NCBI RefSeq assembly: GCF_001461825.1
Contig: NZ_LLZC01000018.1
Span: forward strand, 124,001 to 188,000
Source: Bacillus velezensis
GTDB taxonomy: Bacteria > Bacillota > Bacilli > Bacillales > Bacillaceae
Reading direction: 5' to 3'
Length of the DNA stretch: 64,000 nt
In this document: piece after piece, positions 14,254 through 23,967 of the stretch
How positions within the stretch are numbered: the first letter of the stretch is position 1
Layout of the letters: each line of letters begins with the position of its first letter
Translations under genes and position numbers: made by a program
Notes under the pieces: model-generated
What the model was told of the DNA's origin: nothing
Seen by the model: the letters and a program-made list of their open reading frames with translations, nothing else
The model's database searches: none

Positions 14254-15399
14254 TTGCTGACATTAGAAAATGTCTCGAAAATGTATAAAGGCGGGAAAAA
14301 AGCCGTCAACAGCATCAACCTGAATATCGCCAAAGGCGAATTTATTTGTTTTATCGGACCGAGCGGCTGCGGCAAAACGACGACGATGAAAATGATCAAC
14401 CGCTTAATTGAACCGACAGAAGGCAGAATCCTGATAGAAGGCCGAAACATTATGGAACAAGACCCGGTGGAACTCAGAAGAAGCATCGGCTATGTCATCC
14501 AGCAGATCGGGCTGTTTCCGCATATGACCATTCAGCAGAACATTACGCTCGTTCCGAAGCTTTTAAAGCATCCTGCCGAAAAACGGAAGGAACGGGCGCG
14601 GGAGCTTTTAAAGCTCGTTGATATGGGGCCTGAATATTTAGACCGTTACCCTCATGAACTGAGCGGAGGACAGCAGCAGCGAATAGGTGTATTACGGGCA
14701 CTTGCCGCAGAGCCGCCGCTCATCTTAATGGATGAACCGTTCGGGGCGCTTGACCCGATTACGAGAGATTCCCTTCAGGAAGAATTTAAAAAACTGCAAA
14801 AAACCTTACATAAAACCATCGTATTTGTTACCCATGATATGGATGAAGCCATCAAGCTAGCGGACAGAATCGTCATTCTGAAAGCGGGAGAAATCGTCCA
14901 GGCCGGAACGCCTGATGAGATTCTCAGATTTCCGGCGAATGAATTTGTTGAGGAGTTTATCGGCAAGGAACGGCTGATCCAATCATCCAGCCCTGATATT
15001 GAACGGGTGGAGCAGATCATGAATCCCGATCCCGTGACGGTAACACCTGAGAAAACACTGTCAGCCGCCATTCAGCTGATGCGTGCCGAGCGGGTGGATT
15101 CGCTGCTCGTCATTGATGAAAAGAACGTTCTCCAAGGTTATGTCGATGTGGAGATGATTGACCGCAATCGAAGACAAGCGGTAACCGTCGCGGAAGTGCT
15201 TGAACGGGATCTGTACACGGTCAGAAGCGGCACTCTGCTCCGCGACGCCGTCCATAAAATTTTAAAAAGAGGCATGAAATTTGTGCCGGTCCTTGATGAA
15301 GCCGGCCGATTAACGGGAATCGTGACAAGGGCAAGCCTCGTTGACATCGTCTATGACTCCATCTGGGGAGAAGAGAATCAGCTCGCGGTGATGTCATGA
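14254..15399 (+). CDS. opuBA: OpuB choline ABC transporter, ATPase
   Basis: 381-residue ATPase of the choline importer OpuB. Choline is the precursor for glycine betaine synthesis. Same architecture as OpuCA: Walker A GPSGCGKTTT, signature LSGGQQQR, Walker B LILMDEPFGALDP and tandem C-terminal CBS domains, with most differences in the CBS part. TTG start 7 bases after GGAGGTG. First gene of opuBA-BB-BC-BD. Confidence 0.95.
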   Translation: MLTLENVSKMYKGGKKAVNSINLNIAKGEFICFIGPSGCGKTTTMKMINRLIEPTEGRILIEGRNIMEQDPVELRRSIGYVIQQIGLFPHMTIQQNITLVPKLLKHPAEKRKERARELLKLVDMGPEYLDRYPHELSGGQQQRIGVLRALAAEPPLILMDEPFGALDPITRDSLQEEFKKLQKTLHKTIVFVTHDMDEAIKLADRIVILKAGEIVQAGTPDEILRFPANEFVEEFIGKERLIQSSSPDIERVEQIMNPDPVTVTPEKTLSAAIQLMRAERVDSLLVIDEKNVLQGYVDVEMIDRNRRQAVTVAEVLERDLYTVRSGTLLRDAVHKILKRGMKFVPVLDEAGRLTGIVTRASLVDIVYDSIWGEENQLAVMS

Positions 15400-15415
15400 G
15401 GAGGCTTCAATTGAT

Positions 15416-17001
<1,586 letters not shown>

Positions 17002-17019
17002 CGGAAAGGAGATGTGCGG

Positions 17020-17697
17020 ATGGACACGATGAAGGAGCTGTTTACGTATTACGCTCAAAACGGCAGCTATGTTCTGTATGAGTGCTGGCGGCACTTTCTC
17101 ATGTCGGCGTACGGCGTCGTTTTCGCCGCCGTTTTCGCCATTCCGGCCGGAATTGTGACAGCAAGGCACGGGCGTCTCTCCGGCTGGGTGTTTGCTGTGG
17201 CGAATGTGATTCAAACCGTTCCGGCACTGGCGATGCTCGCCGTCCTGATGCTTGTCATGGGACTCGGCGCCAATACGGTCATCACGGCTTTGTTTTTGTA
17301 TTCCCTGCTGCCGATTCTCAGAAATACGCACACGGGCATTATCAATATCGAGCACGCTTATCTCGAGTCGGGAAAAGCGATGGGCATGACGAAATACCAA
17401 ATCCTTCGTATGGTGGAGCTGCCGCTTGCGCTTTCCGTCATTATGGCGGGGCTCCGAACGGCGCTCGTCATTGCCATCGGCATCACGGCGATCGGCACCT
17501 TCGTCGGGGCGGGCGGCCTCGGCGATATGATCGTCAGAGGGTCGAACGCGACAAACGGAACCGCCATTATTCTGGCGGGCGCCATCCCGACCGCGCTGAT
17601 GGCGGTGGCCGCAGACCTGCTGATGGCGTGGCTGGAACGAGCCCTCAGCCCGGTGAAAAAACAAAAAAGAAAGCTGATCGTACGCTCAGCCTCATGA
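17020..17697 (+). CDS. opuBD: OpuB transporter, permease OpuBD
   Basis: 225-residue membrane subunit, paralogue of OpuCD, with YLESGKAMGMTKYQILRMVELPLALSVIMAG as its ATPase-contact loop. ATG at 17020 is preferred over GTG at 17014, which overlaps the AAAGGAGATG ribosome site. Ends the opuB operon and is followed by a strong terminator. Confidence 0.93.
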   Translation: MDTMKELFTYYAQNGSYVLYECWRHFLMSAYGVVFAAVFAIPAGIVTARHGRLSGWVFAVANVIQTVPALAMLAVLMLVMGLGANTVITALFLYSLLPILRNTHTGIINIEHAYLESGKAMGMTKYQILRMVELPLALSVIMAGLRTALVIAIGITAIGTFVGAGGLGDMIVRGSNATNGTAIILAGAIPTALMAVAADLLMAWLERALSPVKKQKRKLIVRSAS

Positions 17698-17735
17698 AAA
17701 AAAGCATTCTTCCGCGGGAAGGATGCTTTTTTTGA
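17697..17735 (+). terminator. opuB operon terminator
   Basis: Arms AAAGCATTCTTCC and GGAAGGATGCTTT with a GCG loop and a run of seven Ts. The T-run runs into the first TTGAT repeat of the next regulatory region. Confidence 0.93.
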
Positions 17736-17779
17736 TTTCTTGATTAAATTTTGATAACTGCGCTGTAAAGTCTTACTTA
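17732..17779 (+). promoter_or_regulatory. SpaR-type box and promoter of the lantibiotic immunity operon
   Basis: Three TTGAT pentamers at 17732, 17740 and 17751. The last two are separated by 6 bases (period 11), the arrangement described for SpaR binding in the subtilin cluster (A/T-TGAT pentamers 6 bp apart). A TA-rich -10-like TACTTA starts 18 bases after the last pentamer. Assignment is by motif memory plus the SpaR-like regulator encoded in the same gene set. Confidence 0.6.
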
Positions 17780-17807
17780 TCAAATAACAAAGCAGAGGGG
17801 TAATCAA

Positions 17808-18521
17808 ATGAGCAACATCATAGAAACGAGACAGCTGCAAAAATCATTCGGCAGACAACAGGCAGTGGCTGATGTGTCTCTATCAGTAAAACGCAACAGT
17901 ATATACGGCCTGCTCGGTCCGAACGGCGCGGGAAAATCAACGACACTTAAAATATTGACCGGCATGCTGCAGCAAACATCCGGCGAGGTCCTGTTCGACG
18001 GACATACATGGAAGCGCGAAGACTTGAAAAGCATCGGTTCCCTGATTGAAGCGCCGCCGCTTTACAGCAACCTGACAGCCGCTGAAAATCTGAAAGTCCG
18101 CTGCGTGATGCTCGGACTGCCTGATTCAAGAATTGCGGAAGTGCTGGAAATCACGGGATTAACGGGAACCGGAAAAAAGCGCGCCGGACAATTTTCCATG
18201 GGAATGAAACAGCGTCTCGGCATTGCGTTAGCATTATTAAGCCGTCCGTCGCTCTTAATTCTTGATGAGCCGACAAACGGATTGGACCCGATGGGAATTC
18301 AGGATTTGCGGGAATTTATCCGCTCCCTCCCCGGACAGGGCATGACGGTTATTTTATCAAGCCATCTGTTATCAGAAGTCGAGCAGATCGCAGACCATAT
18401 CGGGATCATCAGTGACGGCGTTTTAGGATATCAGGGAGAAATCAGCCGGGAAGATGATCTGGAGCAGTTGTTTCTGGAGGTAGTCAAATCAACACGGGAG
18501 AAAGCGGGGACAGGAAAATGA
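17808..18521 (+). CDS. lantibiotic immunity ABC transporter ATPase (SpaF/LanF type)
   Basis: 237-residue ABC ATPase of the BcrA/LanF subfamily: Walker A GPNGAGKST near residues 37-45, the subfamily segment IGSLIEAPPLYSNLTAAENL, signature FSMGMKQRLGIA, and Walker B LLILDEPTNGLDP. In lantibiotic producers LanFEG moves the peptide from the membrane to the outside, giving self-protection. AGAGGGGT precedes the ATG. The 3' end overlaps the next gene by ATGA. No LanI lipoprotein or structural gene is nearby, so the role is probably resistance rather than self-immunity. Confidence 0.85.
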   Translation: MSNIIETRQLQKSFGRQQAVADVSLSVKRNSIYGLLGPNGAGKSTTLKILTGMLQQTSGEVLFDGHTWKREDLKSIGSLIEAPPLYSNLTAAENLKVRCVMLGLPDSRIAEVLEITGLTGTGKKRAGQFSMGMKQRLGIALALLSRPSLLILDEPTNGLDPMGIQDLREFIRSLPGQGMTVILSSHLLSEVEQIADHIGIISDGVLGYQGEISREDDLEQLFLEVVKSTREKAGTGK

Positions 18522-19252
18522 TTCAGTACATGCAGGCGGAACATCTTACATCTAAAAGAACATTTATCAGAAAGCTCATCATTCTGATTCCGCTTCTGAA
18601 CACGGCTTTTTCTTTTCTGCTGAATACGGCTTATTTTATGACGGGCACGTTCAATTGGTGGGCGGTTATTTTCATGCCGCTCATGATTGCTCTAATGTGC
18701 GGTTTATCTGTTAAAAAAGAGAAAAAATCTGCGAATGACCGCGCGGTGTACTCATTGCCGGCAGGTTTAAAAAGCATATGGCTCTCAAAAATAAGCTTGA
18801 TCGCGCTGTATTCACTCCTGTCGCAAATCGTTTTTTTCATCATCATGTTTTTACTTGGCCTTGTATTTCCGGGAATTGCTGCGCTGCAGCTGAAAGGCGT
18901 TGAAGCAGGCTCCCTTTTATGGCTGACGACGCTTTGGGAAATTCCGTTCTGCTTATGGATTGCCAGACAGTTCGGATTTACGGCAGTCATTCTCGTGAAT
19001 ATGATCGCCGCTTTTGTTTTGGGTATTGTGCCGGCGTCCGGTTCATTGTGGTGGCTGAGCCCATGGAGCTGGTCAGTCCGGGTGATGTCACCGATTCTTG
19101 GGATCCATCCGAACGGAATTCCGCTTCCCGCAGACAGCGGCTTATTAAACGGAAACGTGATCATTCCGGCTATTATTCTTTCTATTCTTTCTTTTATCGC
19201 GATAAGTTTTGTTTCCGCAGTGTCTTTTTCAAAAGGGGGAAACCGGTCATGA
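18518..19252 (+). CDS. lantibiotic immunity ABC transporter permease (SpaE/MutE type)
   Basis: 244-residue membrane protein with about six hydrophobic segments (near 25-45, 50-65, 100-125, 135-150, 160-180 and 215-240), the length and layout of LanE permeases. It overlaps the ATPase gene at the 5' end and the second permease gene at the 3' end by ATGA, so the three are translationally coupled. The E versus G label follows gene order and is uncertain. Confidence 0.8.
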   Translation: MIQYMQAEHLTSKRTFIRKLIILIPLLNTAFSFLLNTAYFMTGTFNWWAVIFMPLMIALMCGLSVKKEKKSANDRAVYSLPAGLKSIWLSKISLIALYSLLSQIVFFIIMFLLGLVFPGIAALQLKGVEAGSLLWLTTLWEIPFCLWIARQFGFTAVILVNMIAAFVLGIVPASGSLWWLSPWSWSVRVMSPILGIHPNGIPLPADSGLLNGNVIIPAIILSILSFIAISFVSAVSFSKGGNRS

Positions 19253-20022
19253 CCGTGCTTTTACGATATATGTGGGCCGATGTATTAAAAATGAAGCGCA
19301 CGCCGCTCATATGGATGCATGTTGCGGCGCCGGCCGTATGCGCGGGATTTTTCCTGTTATATATGATGTATGGAAGGATTCAGGAGCCTTATGTGCTGTA
19401 CAGCGTCTTCTTCAGCGCGATTGCCGTTTTATACCCTTTCATCATCAGTATTGTCTGCGGCATGTCTGCCTCCGTCGAGGAACAGGCGGGCCATTTTCAG
19501 ATGATGCTGGCGGCGCCGTATTCGAAAATCGTCAGTTTTGCGGGCAAGCTGCTTTTGCTGCTCCTATTGAATGTGTTATCGGCAGGTCTCGCCATCTGTC
19601 TTTATTTGGCGGGGATGAAATTTGTTCTTCACATCAATGATCTCCCCTATCTTACGTTTTTAAAAGGAGGGGCGTGGCTGATTGCCGGCAGTATTCCGCT
19701 TTATATGATGTCTTTTTTTGTCGGCGTAAAGTACGGCATGGGACCGTCCGGGCTTTTAGGGGGTGCGGGATTATTAATGGCGGCGCTCATGAATACGGGA
19801 CTTGGCGATATCATCTGGCGTTTTTTCCCGTGGGCATGGAGCGTGCGGCTTTCAGGCCTTGCAGGACTGCTGCATTTTGACAAAGTCAAAAAAGAGTTCC
19901 TCCCTTATGTAAGATACGATATGAGATTCGGAGAAATAATGTTATATTTTTCTATAGTGATATTAAGTCTGGCCGGCCTCTATTGGTGCAGAAGATGGGA
20001 AGGGCGGCGTTCATATGAATAA
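19249..20022 (+). CDS. lantibiotic immunity ABC transporter permease (SpaG/MutG type)
   Basis: 257-residue second permease with about six hydrophobic segments. The frame is open far upstream, but ATG at 19249 has AAAAGGGGGAA before it and overlaps the preceding stop. It presumably forms a heterodimer with the upstream permease, energised by the ATPase at 17808. Confidence 0.8.
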   Translation: MTVLLRYMWADVLKMKRTPLIWMHVAAPAVCAGFFLLYMMYGRIQEPYVLYSVFFSAIAVLYPFIISIVCGMSASVEEQAGHFQMMLAAPYSKIVSFAGKLLLLLLLNVLSAGLAICLYLAGMKFVLHINDLPYLTFLKGGAWLIAGSIPLYMMSFFVGVKYGMGPSGLLGGAGLLMAALMNTGLGDIIWRFFPWAWSVRLSGLAGLLHFDKVKKEFLPYVRYDMRFGEIMLYFSIVILSLAGLYWCRRWEGRRSYE

Positions 20023-20043
20023 AGGCAAGGAGCGATTCGGCCG

Positions 20044-20706
20044 GTGGCAAACATTTTAGCAATTGATGATGAAAAAGATATTCTCGTTCTGATCAGAAAT
20101 ATTTTACAGCGTGATCAGCATACAGTAACGATTCTGGAAAAAGCGGAGGATCAGTCATTGGATTTTTTTCAAGGCTATGATTTGATTCTTCTCGATGTCA
20201 TGATGCCCGGAACGGACGGGATTGAACTCTGCCGGCGGATTCGGCCGCTGGTGGACAGCCCGATCCTGTTTTTAACGGCAAAGTCTGACGAAGAATCCAT
20301 TGTGAAAGGCCTCATGACAGGCGCTGATGATTACATCACAAAGCCGTTCGGCGTACAGGAATTGATGGCAAGGGTAAACGCGCATGTCAGAAGGGAACGG
20401 CGTGAGAAGCATCAGACGAAACGGCTGATATCAGGCTTCATGTTTGATTTTGACAATAAAGAAGTGTGGATGGATGACCGGAAACTGCCTCTTACGAAAA
20501 ACGAATATAAAATCGTTGAATTTCTGGCACAGCATAAAAACAGAACATTCTCACGGGAGCAGATTTACGAGGAAGTGTACGGCTTGGACGGCGATGCGCT
20601 CTATTCAACCATTACGGAGTTTATCAGAACCATCCGGAAAAAATGTAAAGAACACGGGGCTGATCCGATCAAAACGGTGTGGGGTGTCGGATACAAATGG
20701 GAATAG
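20044..20706 (+). CDS. OmpR-type response regulator, SpaR-like
   Basis: 220-residue two-domain regulator: receiver with acidic pocket Asp8-Asp9, phospho-acceptor Asp51 in LILLDVMMPG and Lys in TKPFG, then a winged-helix DNA-binding domain ending in IKTVWGVGYKWE. Its length equals that of SpaR, and pentamer repeats of SpaR type lie upstream of the transporter genes. GTG start with AAGGAG about 12 bases upstream. Overlaps the kinase gene by 10 bases. Confidence 0.84.
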   Translation: MANILAIDDEKDILVLIRNILQRDQHTVTILEKAEDQSLDFFQGYDLILLDVMMPGTDGIELCRRIRPLVDSPILFLTAKSDEESIVKGLMTGADDYITKPFGVQELMARVNAHVRRERREKHQTKRLISGFMFDFDNKEVWMDDRKLPLTKNEYKIVEFLAQHKNRTFSREQIYEEVYGLDGDALYSTITEFIRTIRKKCKEHGADPIKTVWGVGYKWE

Positions 20707-22100
20707 CAAAAGGAAAATCCAGCATCCGCAAAGAGCTTGTCAAATTTACCATCACGCTGTGTCTGAGCACGATGGGGGTGGCGGCATTATGCGTCGCCTT
20801 AAATGCCATTGCCATGAATGCCGGAGCGATCCTGCCCGCAAACTACAGCGAGCATGAGGCGGAACAGATCAAACCCCGCCTGAAATCAGCGGAAAAAATA
20901 ACAGAAGACATGATCCCCGCAGGTATGACATACGCCGTTTTTGATAAAAAAACAAAGCGGATGACGAAAGGAACGATGACGGAACAAGATGCGGCCAACG
21001 CCAGAAAAAAGATTCAGCATCAGCCGTATTTTAATTATGCTCAAAAAGGATTCATGGTGATAAATCGGAAAGATGAATACGGCGTTCTCCAATATTCACT
21101 CAGGTCGGAATTTCAGTCGCCGCTGTTAAGGCGCTATCTGCCGAATTATGAATGGACGGGTCTTACGATTCTGATCACTTTGCTTCTTTTGACCGTTTTT
21201 ATCGTGACGACGCGTTTCGCCAATCAGCTGAGACGGCATTTCAGCACACTCAGCTCCATTACGGCAAGCATTCAAAAACAGAATTTAAATATCAATCCAA
21301 AAAGGTCGCGTATAAAAGAATTTGACGATGTCATTGACTCTCTGCTGAAAATGAAAGACGCGCTTCAAGCATCTCTGGCGGCGCAGTGGGAGGCGGAACG
21401 GATAAAGAAAGAACAGATCGGCGCGCTTGCGCATGATATTAAAATTCCGGCAACGATCATTAAAGGAAATGCCGAGCTGCTTCAGTTAACAGAGCCTGAT
21501 GAGGAGCAGGCGGAATATGCGCAGTATATTCTGGATGCCGGAAACAAAATCGAGCATTATGTCGGACAGCTGATCCAGCTTTCCAAAGCGGAGGAGGCAG
21601 TTGCCGTTCATGTGGAATATACTGACCTCAAAGAGTGGATTCAAAACATATATCGTGACGCGGCGGCGCTTGCGGGGCCGAAGCAGATTGATCTCGTCCT
21701 CAGCGAACGGGGAAGTGACCGAAAAGAAGCGCCGATCGATCATGAGCTGCTCCACAGGGCGGTCATGAATATCGCGGCAAATGCCGTCGACTATACGCCG
21801 GAAGGAGGAGAAATCCGTGTGGACGTCCTGTGCACCGATTCCGCCCTCCATCTTGCCGTATCCGACAGCGGAAGCGGGTTCTCGCCGGAAGCGCTGAAAA
21901 GAGCGACACAGCTTTTTTACACGGAGGATAAAAGCAGACATTCGGCGGGGCATCACGGCATGGGGCTTACATTCGCCCATCATGTCGTACATCTTCACCA
22001 CGGCGAATTAATACTTGAAAATCAGGAGTCTGGAGGAGCCCGGGCGGAGATTCGAATTCCGCTGGAAGGCGTCAGACAAAAACAAGCCCTGCACGTATGA
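20697..22100 (+). CDS. sensor histidine kinase, SpaK-like
   Basis: 467-residue membrane kinase: hydrophobic segments near residues 18-40 and 155-178 enclose an extracytoplasmic loop of about 115 residues, followed by a HAMP-like stretch, a phospho-acceptor His246 in LAHDIKIPATII, and the ATPase boxes N (NIAANAVDYTPEGG), G1 (VSDSGSGFS) and G2 (HHGMGLTFAHHVV). The H-box lacks the common HELRTP form, as is usual in lantibiotic sensor kinases. ATG at 20697 overlaps the regulator stop; GTG at 20679 is possible. Signal unknown, presumably a lantibiotic. Confidence 0.83.
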   Translation: MGIAKGKSSIRKELVKFTITLCLSTMGVAALCVALNAIAMNAGAILPANYSEHEAEQIKPRLKSAEKITEDMIPAGMTYAVFDKKTKRMTKGTMTEQDAANARKKIQHQPYFNYAQKGFMVINRKDEYGVLQYSLRSEFQSPLLRRYLPNYEWTGLTILITLLLLTVFIVTTRFANQLRRHFSTLSSITASIQKQNLNINPKRSRIKEFDDVIDSLLKMKDALQASLAAQWEAERIKKEQIGALAHDIKIPATIIKGNAELLQLTEPDEEQAEYAQYILDAGNKIEHYVGQLIQLSKAEEAVAVHVEYTDLKEWIQNIYRDAAALAGPKQIDLVLSERGSDRKEAPIDHELLHRAVMNIAANAVDYTPEGGEIRVDVLCTDSALHLAVSDSGSGFSPEALKRATQLFYTEDKSRHSAGHHGMGLTFAHHVVHLHHGELILENQESGGARAEIRIPLEGVRQKQALHV

Positions 22101-22113
22101 GGGCTTGTTTTTT
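22080..22113 (+). terminator. terminator of the lantibiotic immunity module
   Basis: Arms ACAAGCCCT and AGGGCTTGT with a T-run, overlapping the last codons of the kinase gene. Confidence 0.9.
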
Positions 22114-22141
22114 TCTGTTTCCATGTTTCTTTGAGAAAGGC

Positions 22142-22179
22142 AAAAATAAAAACGGCTGCCCGTTTGAGAGATCAGCCGC
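22142..22179 (-). terminator. terminator of catR
   Basis: Read on the minus strand: CGGCTG, a loop, CAGCCG, then TTTTTATTTTT. Confidence 0.75.
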
Positions 22180-22198
22180 TTATGCGGAAAAGAGTTTA

Positions 22199-22516
22199 TC
22201 AGGAAGGATCAATCCATTGTGAAGACCACTTGGAAATTTCCTCTAAAATAGGGGCTAATGCGCAGCCTTTTTCCGTTAATGAATACTCAATGCGGACAGG
22301 CGTTTCGGGGATAACATCCCGTTTGATGACACCTTCTGTTTCAAGTTCTTTCAGACGTTCTGACAAGACTCTTCCGCTTAAATTCGGAAGCGCCGCTTCA
22401 ATTTCGCTAAATCGCTGCTGTCCGTTCAATAACTGAAAGACGATTAGAGCCACCCAGCGTTTACTTAGGATGTCGACCGCTTTTTCGAATCTGGGGCACA
22501 TTTCTGATTGGTTCAT
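22199..22516 (-). CDS. catR: HxlR/DUF24 redox-sensing repressor CatR
   Basis: 105-residue winged-helix protein of the HxlR/DUF24 family (CPRFEKAVDILSKRWVALIVFQLLNGQQRFSEIEAALPNLSGRVLSERLKELE). The conserved Cys7 (MNQSEMC) is the sensing residue in B. subtilis CatR (YvaP), which with YodB controls catDE in answer to quinones and diamide. A TATAAT lies upstream on the minus strand at 22541-22546. Target genes are not in this window. Confidence 0.85.
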   Translation of the reverse strand: MNQSEMCPRFEKAVDILSKRWVALIVFQLLNGQQRFSEIEAALPNLSGRVLSERLKELETEGVIKRDVIPETPVRIEYSLTEKGCALAPILEEISKWSSQWIDPS

Positions 22517-22596
22517 GCTTTTTCACCTCGTCTTCTGCTATTATACCGCAAAATCGGAGGGAACGTATGTCTGGCGCTCGTTAAGTTGGGAGGGAA

Positions 22597-23028
22597 TCAA
22601 AAAGAGGATGAGGAATCCGGGGAGCGCTTTTTCGCTTCAGCCGCGATAAAATCAAAGTATTTGCTGACGCTTTCAATATCTTCTTTTGTGAAGTGCTGCC
22701 ACTTTTTGCTGTCAAACAGCGGCAGATGCTCCGCGCCTCTGTCAACGGCGGTCTGATAGATGGCGCAGATGGATTGATAGCTTTCGGATGTTTCGCGGAT
22801 TTCCTCCTGAAATGCCTTGATGTGTCCGGCCCGCGCCATTAACTCCTCGTACGGAATTTTTAATGTGTCCGCCAATTTTCTGATGGTCGCGGGTTTAGGA
22901 ATGCCGCGGTGCCCGTTTTCAATTCTGGAAATGGTCGCCGAGCTGACACCGGAATAGACGGCAAGCTGATTGACGGTAAGCTTCCGGGCGCGGCGCAGCT
23001 CTCTTAATTGCTTTCCGAATGTGTTCAA
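22597..23028 (-). CDS. XRE-family repressor, RghR paralogue (YvaO-like)
   Basis: 143 residues: helix-turn-helix in the first 60 (LTVNQLAVYSGVSSATISRIENGHRGIPKPATIRKLADTLKIPYEELM), then a divergent region of about 80 residues ending in KYFDFIAAEAKKRSP. It shares the whole domain layout with the next gene, so it is a tandem duplicate. TTG start with GAGGCGAT upstream, 24 bases downstream of rghR. RghR-type proteins repress rapG and rapH in B. subtilis, which affects ComA and DegU output; this copy's targets are unknown. Confidence 0.78.
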   Translation of the reverse strand: MNTFGKQLRELRRARKLTVNQLAVYSGVSSATISRIENGHRGIPKPATIRKLADTLKIPYEELMARAGHIKAFQEEIRETSESYQSICAIYQTAVDRGAEHLPLFDSKKWQHFTKEDIESVSKYFDFIAAEAKKRSPDSSSSF

Positions 23029-23052
23029 TAAGATCGCCTCACATGTGCAAAG

Positions 23053-23463
23053 TCATGAGTCTTCGTTTGTTCTTTTTTTGGCTTCCGCCGATAAGAACGC
23101 AAAGTATTTATCAAGCAGAACCAAGTCTTCTTTCGACAGGTGCCGCCAGTTCTCCCGCTCCAATAGGGATAAATCATGCAGCTCATACGTTTCGGCTTTT
23201 TCCAGCAAGGTGCAGCCCGTGTCGTACGGGGCTCTCGTTTCCTGGACGGTCTCTATGTATCCCGCCGTCTGCATCAGTTCCTCATACGGGATTTTTAACG
23301 CATCTGCAAGCTTTTTAATGGTTGCAGGTTTCGGCACCCCGCGTTTGCCGTTTTCAATCCGCGAGATTCCCGCGGCGCTGACGCCTGAATACGTTGCCAG
23401 CTGGTTCACTGTCAGATGCCTTTTTTCCCGCAATGTCCGCAATTGTTTCCCGAAGCTTTCCAC
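23053..23463 (-). CDS. rghR: XRE-family repressor RghR (YvaN)
   Basis: 136 residues with an N-terminal helix-turn-helix (LTVNQLATYSGVSAAGISRIENGKRGVPKPATIKKLADALKIPYEELM) and a C-terminal region ending KYFAFLSAEAKKRTNEDS. The B. subtilis counterpart represses rapG, rapH and rapD. GTG start behind GGAGGGGG. First gene of a two-gene minus-strand unit with the YvaO-like paralogue; divergent from yvzC. Which of the two copies is the true orthologue is judged by position. Confidence 0.75.
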   Translation of the reverse strand: MESFGKQLRTLREKRHLTVNQLATYSGVSAAGISRIENGKRGVPKPATIKKLADALKIPYEELMQTAGYIETVQETRAPYDTGCTLLEKAETYELHDLSLLERENWRHLSKEDLVLLDKYFAFLSAEAKKRTNEDS

Positions 23464-23540
23464 AGTCTCTCCCCCTCCCGCGGTCTATTTATATTCTAGT
23501 ATGTTTATTGACTAAAGGGAATAGCCAGGCTGGAAAAGTA

Positions 23541-23569
23541 TTGACAAAAGTTAACAAAAGCCGTATCTT
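23541..23569 (+). promoter_or_regulatory. yvzC promoter with inverted repeat
   Basis: TTGACA (23541-23546), 17 bases, TATCTT (23564-23569). The -35 is the left part of TTGACAAAAGTTAA, a near-palindrome repeated perfectly at 23828-23841 as TTGACAAAAGTCAA. Possible autoregulation site for YvzC. Confidence 0.5.
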
Positions 23570-23613
23570 ATGTATAAGAAAGAAAGTATTTGACAGAACG
23601 GAAGGTGAAGAAA

Positions 23614-23844
23614 GTGGTCGAAAAGATACAGATCAGAAGAGATTATGTGCTGCAGTATATGGTCAATAATGACTACTCGTTAAACCAGCTCGCCCTGGAG
23701 ATCGGAATATCTCCCGCCACACTGAGCCGTGTACTGAATGGAGAGCGGAGGCCGGGACAGCTGGTCATCGGAAAAATGCTCTATTACTTTGACATGAAAT
23801 TTGAAGATCTTTTTTACTACGACTTTGTTGACAAAAGTCAATGA
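23614..23844 (+). CDS. yvzC: small XRE-family regulator YvzC
   Basis: 76 residues, essentially one Cro/C1 helix-turn-helix (YSLNQLALEIGISPATLSRVLNGERRPG near residues 18-45) plus a short aromatic C-terminus. GTG at 23614 follows GGAAGGTGA; a TTG at 23590 would precede the ribosome site. Function unknown. A palindrome identical in core to the one in its own promoter forms its last codons and stop. Confidence 0.75.
   Translation: MVEKIQIRRDYVLQYMVNNDYSLNQLALEIGISPATLSRVLNGERRPGQLVIGKMLYYFDMKFEDLFYYDFVDKSQ
23828..23841. promoter_or_regulatory. perfect inverted repeat at the end of yvzC
   Basis: TTGAC-AAAA-GTCAA, perfect, within the last codons of yvzC and 126 bases before secG. It matches the yvzC promoter repeat at 13 of 14 positions. 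It could be a second operator governing readthrough or a secG promoter. Confidence 0.4.
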
Positions 23845-23967
23845 TGATGGAAGATTCAAACGCATTTCCGTTTTTCTGACATGATGTGCACCGATACGGC
23901 GTGACATGCCTTTGTTTTTCATGTAAAATAGAAGCAATGTAGGCCAGTCAGTCTGGAGGTGTATGGG

